From: Sulfopaludibacter sp035606355
GTDB lineage: Bacteria > Acidobacteriota > Terriglobia > Bryobacterales > Bryobacteraceae
Length of the DNA stretch: 64,000 nt
Reading direction: 5' to 3'
NCBI GenBank assembly: GCA_035606355.1
Contig: DATNFO010000018.1
Span: 124,001-188,000, forward strand
How positions within the stretch are numbered: the first letter of the stretch is position 1; each line of letters starts with the position of its first letter. The position numbers were made by a program, and so were the translations under genes. Below the pieces are notes generated by a model. It was not told the DNA's origin. It did not search any database and saw only the letters and a list, made by a program, of their open reading frames with translations. Of this stretch, positions 23,469-32,056 are shown in pieces.

Positions 23469-25409
23469 ATGTCCTACGAGTGGAAGGAAATGACGGCCCC
23501 AGGTCCGCGCGTATCATCTGCCAGCGTCCCGGCTCCTTCGGCGCAAGCGATTGAGACCGCCATTCGCCGCGCCCGCGAAGCGCTCGCCAAACAGCAGGCG
23601 CCCGAAGGTTTCTGGTGCGGCGAGCTGACCGCCGATACCACGCTCGAATCCGATTACATCCTGCTGCAATTGTGGCTGCACCAGCCGGAAGGCCGCATCT
23701 GGAATCCGCCGACGCGCGAGCGCATCGGGAAGGCTGTCCGGTCAATCCTGGAGCGGCAGCTCCCCGATGGCGGGTTCAACATTTACACTGGCGGACCCGC
23801 GGAAGTCAGCGCGACTGTGAAGGCCTACACGGCGCTTAAACTCGCCGGCGTGGATCCCGATAGCGACCCGCTGCGCCGCGCGCGCCGCTGCATTCTGGAT
23901 CTCGGCGGCTTGCAGGCGGCGAACAGCTACGTGAAGATCAACCTCAGCTTGTTCGGATTGTACCCGCGGAAGTATGTGCCCACTGTGCCGCCGGAAATCG
24001 TTATGCTGCCCGGCGGCGTGCTATACGAAATGTCGTCATGGACCCGGTCGATTCTGGTGCCGCTTTCGATTGTGCAGTCCTGCGGACGGGGACGGCGCGC
24101 GCCCGCGGGCTTTGCGTTGGACGAACTTCTGGACCCGGATCGGAAGCTGTCGCTGCCGCGAAACAAAGGCCTCTCGCTGGTCTTTCACCATCTCGATAAA
24201 CTGTTCAAGATCTGGGAAGCGCGCGGGCCGAAGCGCATCCGCATGGCGGCCGTTCGCGAGGCGGAACAGTGGGTGCTCACGCGCACGCGCCACACCGAGG
24301 GGCTCGGCGCGATTTACCCGGCGATGATGTACTTCATCATGGCGCTCGACGCGCTCAACTACGCGCCCGATCATCCCGACCGGATGGAAGCGATTCGCCA
24401 CTTCGAATCGCTGCTGCTGGAGGACGGCGACCGCTTCATCTTCCAGCCGTGCGTCTCGCCGATTTGGGATACCGCGATCTGCGCGTTTGCCATGGGCGAA
24501 GCGGGCGATGCCGGTCCGCACCTAACCACGGCGGCCGACTGGCTGCTGACCAAAGAGGTGCGGCGCCAAGGCGATTGGAGCGTCAAGCGTCCCGATACGG
24601 AGCCATCGGGCTGGGCTTTTGAATTCGCCAACGAGTTTTATCCGGATATCGACGATACGGCCATGGTGCTGCTGGCGCTGATGCATGCCAAGGCGAGCAA
24701 CGCGCAGGCGCAAGCCGCCACCGAACGCCGCGCCATCAACTGGCTTTTGGCCATGCAATCGAATGACGGGGGCTGGGCGGCTTTCGACGTGGACAACAAC
24801 TGGGCCGTGTTGAATGAGGTCCCGTTCGCGGACCATAACGCGATGCTCGACCCCACGTGTCCGGATATCACGGGGCGGGTGCTGGAGTGTCTCTGTCGAA
24901 GGGGAATGGCCGATCACGATGCGGCGCGGCGAGGGGTGGCGTACTTACTCCACGCGCAGGAACAGGACGGTAGCTGGTACGGCCGCTGGGGCGTGGATTA
25001 TCTTTACGGAACGTTCCTGGCGATGCGAGGCCTGGCCGCGAGCCAGTCGCGCGAAGCGAAAGACGCTATTGCCAAAGGAGCGCGCTGGCTGCGCACCGTT
25101 CAGAACGCCGATGGCGGCTGGGGAGAATCCTGCGAAAGCTATACGGAAGACCGCTTCGTCGCCGCGGCAAGTTGCGCTTCTCAGACGGCGTGGGCTGTCC
25201 TGGGATTGGCAGCGTCGGGAGACAAGGATTCGGTTGCGCTGAAGAAGGGAATTCAGTTTCTGCTAACTCTGCAACAGCCCGACGGGACGTGGCCGGAACA
25301 AGCAAGCACAGGGACGGGTTTCCCGAATGTGTTTTATCTGACTTACCACATGTACCGGGATTATTTCCCGCTGCTGGCTTTGGCCGTGGGTAGGGACATC
25401 GCGATTTAA
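23469..25409 (+). CDS. shc: Squalene-hopene cyclase
   Basis: 646 aa. The catalytic aspartate motif DIDDTA is at about residues 393-398 (FYPDIDDTAMVLLALM). Several QW repeats are visible: QLPDGGFNIY, QSNDGGWAAFDVDNNW, QEQDGSWYGRWGVDYLYG, QNADGGWGESCESY and QQPDGTWPE. It cyclises squalene to hopene on the membrane, giving hopanoids that stiffen membranes. No other hpn gene is in the window. It ends just before a CCACAGAG inverted repeat that it shares with the convergent S10 gene. Confidence 0.97.
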   Translation: MSYEWKEMTAPGPRVSSASVPAPSAQAIETAIRRAREALAKQQAPEGFWCGELTADTTLESDYILLQLWLHQPEGRIWNPPTRERIGKAVRSILERQLPDGGFNIYTGGPAEVSATVKAYTALKLAGVDPDSDPLRRARRCILDLGGLQAANSYVKINLSLFGLYPRKYVPTVPPEIVMLPGGVLYEMSSWTRSILVPLSIVQSCGRGRRAPAGFALDELLDPDRKLSLPRNKGLSLVFHHLDKLFKIWEARGPKRIRMAAVREAEQWVLTRTRHTEGLGAIYPAMMYFIMALDALNYAPDHPDRMEAIRHFESLLLEDGDRFIFQPCVSPIWDTAICAFAMGEAGDAGPHLTTAADWLLTKEVRRQGDWSVKRPDTEPSGWAFEFANEFYPDIDDTAMVLLALMHAKASNAQAQAATERRAINWLLAMQSNDGGWAAFDVDNNWAVLNEVPFADHNAMLDPTCPDITGRVLECLCRRGMADHDAARRGVAYLLHAQEQDGSWYGRWGVDYLYGTFLAMRGLAASQSREAKDAIAKGARWLRTVQNADGGWGESCESYTEDRFVAAASCASQTAWAVLGLAASGDKDSVALKKGIQFLLTLQQPDGTWPEQASTGTGFPNVFYLTYHMYRDYFPLLALAVGRDIAI

Positions 25410-25489
25410 CCACAGAGACACAGAGCCTTCACAGAGAAGACTAAAAGTGTTTCTCTGTGTCCTCTGTGCGTCCTCTGTGCCTCTGTGGT
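25409..25489. repeat. CCACAGAG-type inverted repeat between convergent genes
   Basis: ACCACAGAGACACAGAG (25409-25425) pairs with CTCTGTGCCTCTGTGGT (25473-25489), with one mismatch. Inside the right half are further direct copies of CCTCTGTG. The left arm starts in the shc stop codon. I recall short elements of this type in many unrelated bacterial genomes. It may act as a two-way transcription stop. Confidence 0.8.
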
Positions 25490-25505
25490 AAATGAGCCCT
25501 GCCAC

Positions 25506-27035
25506 TTACTTAGGCAAAGCCCCTTCGACGAACTTCACTAAGTCGGCGTGGTACTTCGCTGCCGCTTTTGCGTCTATGTACACCATGTGGCCGGATTCGT
25601 AGTATCCCCGGGAGATGTTGTTTTTCTTGATTTCGTCCGATACTTTCAGGTGCGCGATGGTCCATTCCATGGGGTAGAACGGGCAGGCGAAATCGTAGTA
25701 GCCGAAGCCTACGAAGAGTTTCATGCTCGGATTTTTCGCGAAGCCCGTTTCCAGGTTCACCACTGTGTTGTATTCTCCGCTCCATTGCGGCGCGTTGCCG
25801 GCCACGTAATAGAGATTATCGTTCTTATAGTTCAGGTCATTGCGAACGTATGCTTCAAAGGCCGTCAGGAAGCAGTTCTCGATATTGGCGTTGCTGAAAT
25901 CGAAGCTCGTGTTGGTGGCGCCCCCATCAATCTGGTAACCCGCGAAGCGCGAATCGAGCCGCGAGGTCATCATGTGCTTTTCGCGCATCAATTCCGTGCT
26001 GAACGGTCCCAGCGGCACTCGCAGGTCCAGGGAATCGACGAAGGGCTTAGGCAGTCCTGTGTAGCGGGAGAAATCGGTCAGCACCTTCTCGCGCTCGGCT
26101 TGCGTGGCTCGCGCTCCATCGAAGAGATACTCCAGATACTCGCCCGAAGCGAACTCGCGCGCCTTGTCCGCGATCTGCTCCACCGAGAGCTTCTGCAAGT
26201 CCGGCGGCAGCTTCTTGTGATAATGCGCGGTCATGATTTCGGTGGGCAGTGTGGCGAGCTGGCGCTGCTCGCCCGCGTTCGCATTGACGTCGATGATCGC
26301 CGAAAGCAGCATCACGCCGTTGATCGGAATATCGTGGTCGGTAAGATATCCCGCGAGGCCCGCGGCGCGCGTCGTTCCATAACTTTCGCCGCCCACGAAC
26401 AGCGGCGATCCCCACAGGTTGTACTCATTCAGAAAGCTGCGGATGAATTCGCCGAAGGCGGCGAGATCGTTTTCAACCCCGCCGAAATCGGCGCCGAACC
26501 GCGGATGGTCGGGACGGCTGTAGCCGGTGCCCATGGCGTCGATGAAGACCAGGTCGCCGGTATCGAGCAGGCAGTTCGGGTTATCCACATAGGTGTAGGG
26601 CGGCGGCATCTGCATGCCGTTCGGTTGTAACTTCACCATCTTTGGGCCGAATGCGCCCATGTGCAGCCAGACTGTCGCCGCGCCCGGGCCGCCATTGAAC
26701 AGGAACCAGACCGGCCGCTTGGATTTGTCCGTGACACCGGTTTTGGAGTAATAGACATAAAACAAGTGGCCCTGAGTTACACCGCTGGTGGCGTGACGGA
26801 TCGGCATGAAACCCACATGCGCGGAATAATTGATGGTCTCGCCGTGCAGCGTGATCTGGTGCTGCGTCACGATGGGCTCGGCGGGATAGCGGACGGGCTG
26901 AATCTCTTCCGTGGTGTTGTAGTTGTATCGATAGAAGCCGTTGGTGGCGCCTGCACCCGCTCCACGGCCGCCCTGAGCGAGCAGGGCGCCGGCGGCCAGC
27001 AGAGCCGAAATCGTAAGCTGTGCGGTAAGTCTCAT
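25506..27035 (-). CDS. Peptidase S10 (serine carboxypeptidase)-like protein, secreted
   Basis: 509 aa with a signal peptide (TISALLAAGALLAQ) and a short Gly-rich stretch. The serine carboxypeptidase triad is present: nucleophile S218 in GGESYGTTRA, an Asp in GFGYYDFACPF, and H483 in YESGHMVYID. The oxyanion motif NGGPGAATVW is also intact. It probably removes C-terminal residues from peptides in the periplasm or outside. It overlaps its upstream neighbour by 4 nt (ATGA), so the two S10-type genes form an operon. The downstream neighbour shc is convergent. Confidence 0.92.
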   Translation of the reverse strand: MRLTAQLTISALLAAGALLAQGGRGAGAGATNGFYRYNYNTTEEIQPVRYPAEPIVTQHQITLHGETINYSAHVGFMPIRHATSGVTQGHLFYVYYSKTGVTDKSKRPVWFLFNGGPGAATVWLHMGAFGPKMVKLQPNGMQMPPPYTYVDNPNCLLDTGDLVFIDAMGTGYSRPDHPRFGADFGGVENDLAAFGEFIRSFLNEYNLWGSPLFVGGESYGTTRAAGLAGYLTDHDIPINGVMLLSAIIDVNANAGEQRQLATLPTEIMTAHYHKKLPPDLQKLSVEQIADKAREFASGEYLEYLFDGARATQAEREKVLTDFSRYTGLPKPFVDSLDLRVPLGPFSTELMREKHMMTSRLDSRFAGYQIDGGATNTSFDFSNANIENCFLTAFEAYVRNDLNYKNDNLYYVAGNAPQWSGEYNTVVNLETGFAKNPSMKLFVGFGYYDFACPFYPMEWTIAHLKVSDEIKKNNISRGYYESGHMVYIDAKAAAKYHADLVKFVEGALPK

Positions 27036-28717
27036 TTCTTCCCTCCCGTCGCTTCCGCGACCAGGTTAGCCAGGTCGCTTTGCAGCTTGGCGAGCGCTTT
27101 GCTGTCCATGTAAGCCAGTTGACCCGCTTCGTAATGACTTACCATAATGTTATGCGCGCGGACTTCCGGAGATACATTCAGGTGCGCCAGCGCATACTCC
27201 GTGGCGTAGAACGGAGAGTGTAAGTCGTAATAATTGATGCCGACCAGCAGCTTCAGGTTCGGATTGCGCGCGAATGCGCCGGAAAGACTGGTCTCATCGT
27301 TGCCGGTGGCGGTGAAGCCCTCCACGCCGCCGCTCGAAAGATAGTACAGGCCGCCGCTGTTGCCGCCGTAATTCAGCTCTTTGCGAAGGTAGCCCTCATA
27401 GCCGAGCTGGAACGGCGCGGTGAGCGTGCTCATCGCCAGGTCCAGAGGTGGCGCCGGAGTGCCAAAGCCGCGGCCGCCTCCACCGCCGCGCCCGCCGCCG
27501 CCCGTATCCGGCATGAAGCCCGCCACGCGCGCATCGGAGTACGAAAGTCCCTTATGCTGATCGCGCAGGATCTCGCCGTTGAAGCGGTCCAGCGTGATGC
27601 GCAAATCGTTATTGACGAGGAACTGCTTGGATACGCCGGTCAGGCGCGCCATATCCGCGATCACCTTGGTGCGCTCGGCGTCCGTCATGCGGTCGGCCTT
27701 ATACAGCGCGTGCAGATATTCGCGTGACGCGAACTGCCGGGCCTGGCCCGCAATTTGTTCCAGACTCATGTTGTTCATGTCCGGCGCGAGCTTCTTGTGC
27801 TTCCACGCGGCCACTACCAGGCTGGGGAACAGCGTGATGTACTGCGTATCTCCGGCGGCGGCATCGGCGCTCGGAGTCATCGAAAGGAGCGCCACGCCGC
27901 TCACCGGAATGCCGTGCTCATGCAGATACAGAGCGACGCCCGAAGCGCGTCCGGTTCCGGCGTCTTCGCCCACCAGCAGCACAGGCGACCCCGTGAGGCT
28001 GTACGTTCGCGAAAAGCCGCGCACGAATTCGCCGAGCGAAGCGGTGTCCGCTGTGGTGTTCCAGAAGCCGGCCGCGCGGCCGGGCGTGTCGGGACGACTG
28101 AACGCCGTGCCCACCGGATTGACGAACACCAGGTCGGCCGCGCCCAGCAACGTGTTTGGGTTTTCGACCCACGTGTAGGGCGCAGTGATGACGCCGTCGG
28201 CGGCCATCCTGATGCGCTTCGGACCGAGTCCGCCGAATTCCTGCCACGCCGATGCGACGCCAGGTGCGCCGCCGAGGAAAAAAACGAGCGGCCGGTCAGT
28301 GGCGCCGTCCTTGGCGTAGTACGTGTAGAAAACGTGAGCCTCCGTGATGCCGCTGGTGGCATTGCGCAGTGGCAGGAAGCCCACGCGCGCGGTGTAGGCG
28401 ACGGCCTCACCATTTACCGTGACCTTGCCATGCGTCTCAACCGGCGCGCCCTCCCCTACCGGCATGCCTCCTGCGGCATTCGGGTCGTAATTGTAGAATT
28501 CGTTGGCGCCGCCGCCGGCCGCCGCGCCTGCTCCGCCGCGTCTGCCGCCAGGCGCAGCCGCCGCGCCTCCGGGTGCGGCCTGTTGCGCGGCTGGTGGAGC
28601 ACCCTGCTGCTGTTGGGCCGCTGCCGCCCGTCCCGCGCGACCGCCCTGTCCCCAGGCTGTGCAGGACACACCGGCAAGGGCCGCGACCAATACGAGTCCG
28701 TTCCGCGTGTTTCGCAT
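27032..28717 (-). CDS. Peptidase S10-like paralogue lacking catalytic Ser and His
   Basis: 561 aa. It aligns by eye with the next gene throughout, but the nucleophile motif GESYG is GEDAG (D252 in place of Ser) and the His motif YESGH is YEAGQ (Q533). The Asp motif YYDLHSPF is kept, and the oxyanion segment reads LGGAPGVASAW. It has a signal peptide, then a long low-complexity Ala/Gln/Gly/Arg region (about residues 25-70) and another Gly/Arg tract near residue 410. It is probably a non-catalytic partner of the active S10 protein encoded 4 nt overlapping downstream (inference); loss by decay is less likely because the frame is intact. Confidence 0.88.
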   Translation of the reverse strand: MRNTRNGLVLVAALAGVSCTAWGQGGRAGRAAAAQQQQGAPPAAQQAAPGGAAAAPGGRRGGAGAAAGGGANEFYNYDPNAAGGMPVGEGAPVETHGKVTVNGEAVAYTARVGFLPLRNATSGITEAHVFYTYYAKDGATDRPLVFFLGGAPGVASAWQEFGGLGPKRIRMAADGVITAPYTWVENPNTLLGAADLVFVNPVGTAFSRPDTPGRAAGFWNTTADTASLGEFVRGFSRTYSLTGSPVLLVGEDAGTGRASGVALYLHEHGIPVSGVALLSMTPSADAAAGDTQYITLFPSLVVAAWKHKKLAPDMNNMSLEQIAGQARQFASREYLHALYKADRMTDAERTKVIADMARLTGVSKQFLVNNDLRITLDRFNGEILRDQHKGLSYSDARVAGFMPDTGGGGRGGGGGRGFGTPAPPLDLAMSTLTAPFQLGYEGYLRKELNYGGNSGGLYYLSSGGVEGFTATGNDETSLSGAFARNPNLKLLVGINYYDLHSPFYATEYALAHLNVSPEVRAHNIMVSHYEAGQLAYMDSKALAKLQSDLANLVAEATGGKK

Positions 28718-28748
28718 CGTTCAGCTATGATACACCGGGCAACGGCAG

Positions 28749-30353
28749 CTATCGCCGCCGGTACAAGCGGAACCAATGGGAAGGCGAATCCGCGGCCAGT
28801 TGCATGGTGGCTTCCAGGTGCGAGCCCATCGCGCGGGACGCATCCGTGTCGCCGACCAGCAAGGCATAATCGATGCGCGCCGGGAAGTTCTCACTGACCC
28901 AATCGAAGCTCTTCTGGACTGCCGGGTCGGGCCCTTCGAAGCCCCACAGCGTCGATAAGTAATCGCGATTGAGCGACCGCTTATAGAGAAGGGGAAAGAT
29001 GCCGACGATCGCCTCGTAGTCGCTGAGATCGATGGCACCGCGCTTCGCCGCAACGATCGCGTCCAGGTGGAAGATGGGGTCGCGACCGATGGAGACGATG
29101 TTGTAGCGCTCCTGCAATTGCGGCGTCGGAAAGCGGAAGCGCACGAACGTGGCGCCTTCCGGAATTTGGTTTGCGACTGCGAGATAATCGCCGAGCGCAT
29201 TGCTCACGGCGGCGGCGGTCTGCTGCGTCGCAACCGTGTTGACCCACACGCACCAGGTGAACAACAGCGCGACGGGAATGCGCGCCCAGCTTAACCGCGC
29301 AGCACTCATGGCGACGAGCCCCGCCACTACGAAAAAGGCCCAACCGAAACGGATCTTGGCATCGGCGCCATTGAGCCCTTCGTCGGGGACCAGCAAGTAG
29401 ATGGCGAAGAGCATTGCCGCGGCGACGGCGACCGCGCCCTTCATCGATGCCCACTCCCGCCTGCGAAACAGCAACACGGAAATGGCCGCGCACACCAGCA
29501 GCGCTTTCCACGCGAAGAACTGTTGGGCGTCGTCGCGCGATGTGAGAAATGCGTGCTTCGGAAAGGCATGCCACGCCGCCGCGATATTGGGCTCGAGCTT
29601 GGTCGCTCCGTTTTCCACCGTTGCCGCGAAGATCGCGAGCAGTATGATGGCCGGCAGGCACGCAAGCGCCGAGAGCGCGATTTGCCGCGCGTGCCATCGC
29701 TCGCCGGCTGATAGGGGAGTGACGATATGCATCCAAAATGCGATGGTCAGCAACACCGCGAGAGCCGATGCAGCCGCCACCACGTGAGTGGCGAACAGAA
29801 GCAGCAACAGCAGCGCGAGTGCGGCTGTGCGTCGTGGAGTGAGCCAGCCCCCCTTCAGTGCGTAGAGTCCGATCGCGAGGGGCAGCAGCGCGATTCCGAG
29901 GTACAAGTTGTAATAGCCGGCCGACCACAGAAACCACGTGGAATATAGGAAGAGCGCGACCGGCGACCAGCGGTTCTCTTGCGGAGAAACGGCGTTCTTC
30001 GCGTAGGCCCACGACAGGAACCCGGTGAGGATCGCAAGCGTGAAAAAGATCTGCTCGGCGTGTGCGGGTCCGGCGGCGGCGCTCGCGGCGGCGAGCACCA
30101 GCGTGGAAGTCCAGTTCGGCAGCACCGCGCGCTGCACCGTGTAAAGGCGCGAATAGACAGACGTCTTGTGATGCAGCAGCAGTCCCGACAGCACGGTCGC
30201 GCCATAGACGTGCGATGGGCCGTCTTGCGTGTGCAGGTGCGCGACGGTCCACGGGACGGCAAGCTGGAAGGCGAGCAGAGCGAAGGCAAGGATCGCGGGA
30301 ACGGCGTGCAGGGCGGCTTTCACCGCCGGGCGGTCTACCTTTCGAAATACCAT
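28749..30353 (-). CDS. Polytopic membrane protein of unknown function
   Basis: 534 aa with about ten hydrophobic segments over residues 15-375 and a soluble C-terminal third. An early periplasmic loop reads HLHTQDGPSHVYGATVLSGL; an acidic residue in the first loop is a feature of GT-C glycosyltransferases, but no other family mark is convincing. The soluble end (VRFRFPTPQLQERYNIVSIG and beyond) could bind a ligand. I do not recognise the family. The ATG lies at the edge of composite repeat copy 4, leaving no separate upstream region for a promoter. Confidence 0.7.
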   Translation of the reverse strand: MVFRKVDRPAVKAALHAVPAILAFALLAFQLAVPWTVAHLHTQDGPSHVYGATVLSGLLLHHKTSVYSRLYTVQRAVLPNWTSTLVLAAASAAAGPAHAEQIFFTLAILTGFLSWAYAKNAVSPQENRWSPVALFLYSTWFLWSAGYYNLYLGIALLPLAIGLYALKGGWLTPRRTAALALLLLLLFATHVVAAASALAVLLTIAFWMHIVTPLSAGERWHARQIALSALACLPAIILLAIFAATVENGATKLEPNIAAAWHAFPKHAFLTSRDDAQQFFAWKALLVCAAISVLLFRRREWASMKGAVAVAAAMLFAIYLLVPDEGLNGADAKIRFGWAFFVVAGLVAMSAARLSWARIPVALLFTWCVWVNTVATQQTAAAVSNALGDYLAVANQIPEGATFVRFRFPTPQLQERYNIVSIGRDPIFHLDAIVAAKRGAIDLSDYEAIVGIFPLLYKRSLNRDYLSTLWGFEGPDPAVQKSFDWVSENFPARIDYALLVGDTDASRAMGSHLEATMQLAADSPSHWFRLYRRR

Positions 30354-30665
30354 TTACCGTTTCCTAAGCGCTCGCATCGCCGGCTGCGTTTACCGCTCCC
30401 ATATCAAATTGCTTTTTTGCCGCATTCAACCGCACTCGCTTTCCCCGGCACCTTTTACCGCTCCCTAACGGTCACGGCTCCGTGTGTAGTTAATGCTACT
30501 AACGGAGCCGCGACCGTGAGGGAGGGGTAAAAGGTGCATCGAAAGGCGAATGGATCGCGACGAGAACAACAGCCGGATTTTTTCACAGACCCGTGAGGGA
30601 GCGTTAAAAGGTGTATCGAAAGGCGAATGGATCGCGACGAGAACAACACCCGCATTCCTTCCCAA
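30346..30665. repeat. Composite intergenic repeat, copy 4 (B-hairpin-A-A, inverted)
   Basis: A decayed unit end (ACCATTTACCGTTTCCTAAG) overlaps the start codon of the membrane-protein gene. A reverse B unit (AAATTGCTTTTTTGCCGCAT) runs into a hairpin with 35-nt arms (30449-30483 and 30502-30536) and an 18-nt loop (reverse complement TAGTAGCATTAACTACAC). Two reverse A units follow, the second decayed and ending 4-5 nt before the stop of the aldehyde dehydrogenase. Orientation is as in copy 3. Confidence 0.93.
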
Positions 30666-30669
30666 CCCC

Positions 30670-32037
30670 TCACTGCTCCGCAATCCTTACCGTTTTGATA
30701 TTCACGAATTCGCGGATGCCGTATTCGCTCAGCTCACGGCCGTAGCCCGAACGCTTCACTCCGCCGAACGGCAGTCTTGCGTCGCTGGCCACCATCGAAT
30801 TGATGAACACCATCCCGGACTCGATCTCATCAATGAACCGCCTCTGCTCGGCGGCATCGTTCGTCCATGCCGAAGCGCCGAGTCCGAAATCCGAGTCGTT
30901 GGCGATGCGAATGGCGTCGGTGATACTGCGGGCGCGGAACAGCAGCGCCACCGGACCGAAAAATTCTTCGCGCGCGCTGGGCGAATCCTGCGGAATATCG
31001 GCGAGCACGGTGGGCGCAAAGTAACAGCCCTGCCGATCGAGCCGCTGGCCGCCCGTAAGCAGCCGCGCCCCGGCGTCTACCGTCCGCCGCACCTGATCCT
31101 CGAGGCCGCTGACGATATCCGGTGTTGCCAGGGGACCCAGTTGCGTGCTCTCATCGAGCGGATCGCCGATGCGCAGGGCTTCCATCGCGGCAACGAACCG
31201 CCGTTCGAACTCCGCCGCGATGCTCTCATGCACGATGAAGCGTTTCGCCGCGATGCAGGATTGGCCGTTGTTGATGCATCGCGCCTCCACCGCGGTCTTC
31301 ACGGCGCGATCCAGGTCCGCTCCCGGCATCACGATAAACGGGTCGCTGCCGCCGAGTTCGAGCACGGTCTTCTTGATCTGCTTGCCGCATTGCGCGGCGA
31401 CTTTCGATCCGGCTTCCTCGCTGCCGGTCAGCGATGCGGCACGCACGCGAGCGTCGTCGAGCAGCGCCGCGACCGCCTTGGACCCGATGAGCAGCGTCTG
31501 AAACACGTCGTCCGGATAGCCCGCCCGGCGGATCACCGATTCGATTTCCACCGCGCACTGCGGCACGTTCGACGCGTGCTTCAGCAGCCCGACATTGCCC
31601 GCCATCAGCGCCGGGGCGGCGAAACGGAACACCTGCCAGAACGGAAAGTTCCACGGCATTACTGCGAGCACGGGCCCGATGGGCTGGTATTTGATGAAGC
31701 TGCGGCCCGCACCCGCTTGTACCTCTTCATCGGCCAGCAACTGCGCGCCATGTTCCGCGTAATAGCGGCACGCGGTGGCGCATTTGGCGGCTTCGCTACG
31801 TGCCGCGGCGATCGGCTTACCCATTTCGAGAGTCATGATGCGGCCGAGCCGGTCCTGCTCGCCTTCCAGAATCTCAGCCGCGCGTGTCAGCCAGCCGGCG
31901 CGGTCGCCATACGACGTGTGCTTGTACTTTTGGAACGCCGCTTCCGCGCGGGTCAGCCGTTGATCGACTTCCCTGGGCGTGAGTTCATCGAACGTGCGCA
32001 GCGTTTCGCCGGTCGCGGGATTGATGGAGGCGATCAT
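30670..32037 (-). CDS. Aldehyde dehydrogenase (NAD(P)-dependent succinate-semialdehyde dehydrogenase type)
   Basis: 455 aa from ATG 32037 (MIASINPATGETLRTFDELT), the usual N-terminus of this subgroup. An upstream start at 32142 would run into the preceding gene. Family motifs are VMPWNFPFWQVFRFAAPALM (cofactor site), the catalytic Glu block KKTVLELGGSDPFIV and the catalytic Cys in NNGQSCIAAKRFIV. It is 455 residues long, as in short Sad/GabD-like enzymes, which oxidise succinate semialdehyde or similar aldehydes. It begins 19 nt after the TonB receptor gene on the same strand, so co-transcription is possible. Confidence 0.93.
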   Translation of the reverse strand: MIASINPATGETLRTFDELTPREVDQRLTRAEAAFQKYKHTSYGDRAGWLTRAAEILEGEQDRLGRIMTLEMGKPIAAARSEAAKCATACRYYAEHGAQLLADEEVQAGAGRSFIKYQPIGPVLAVMPWNFPFWQVFRFAAPALMAGNVGLLKHASNVPQCAVEIESVIRRAGYPDDVFQTLLIGSKAVAALLDDARVRAASLTGSEEAGSKVAAQCGKQIKKTVLELGGSDPFIVMPGADLDRAVKTAVEARCINNGQSCIAAKRFIVHESIAAEFERRFVAAMEALRIGDPLDESTQLGPLATPDIVSGLEDQVRRTVDAGARLLTGGQRLDRQGCYFAPTVLADIPQDSPSAREEFFGPVALLFRARSITDAIRIANDSDFGLGASAWTNDAAEQRRFIDEIESGMVFINSMVASDARLPFGGVKRSGYGRELSEYGIREFVNIKTVRIAEQ

Positions 32038-32056
32038 CCCTCCATCGTAACCGCGC

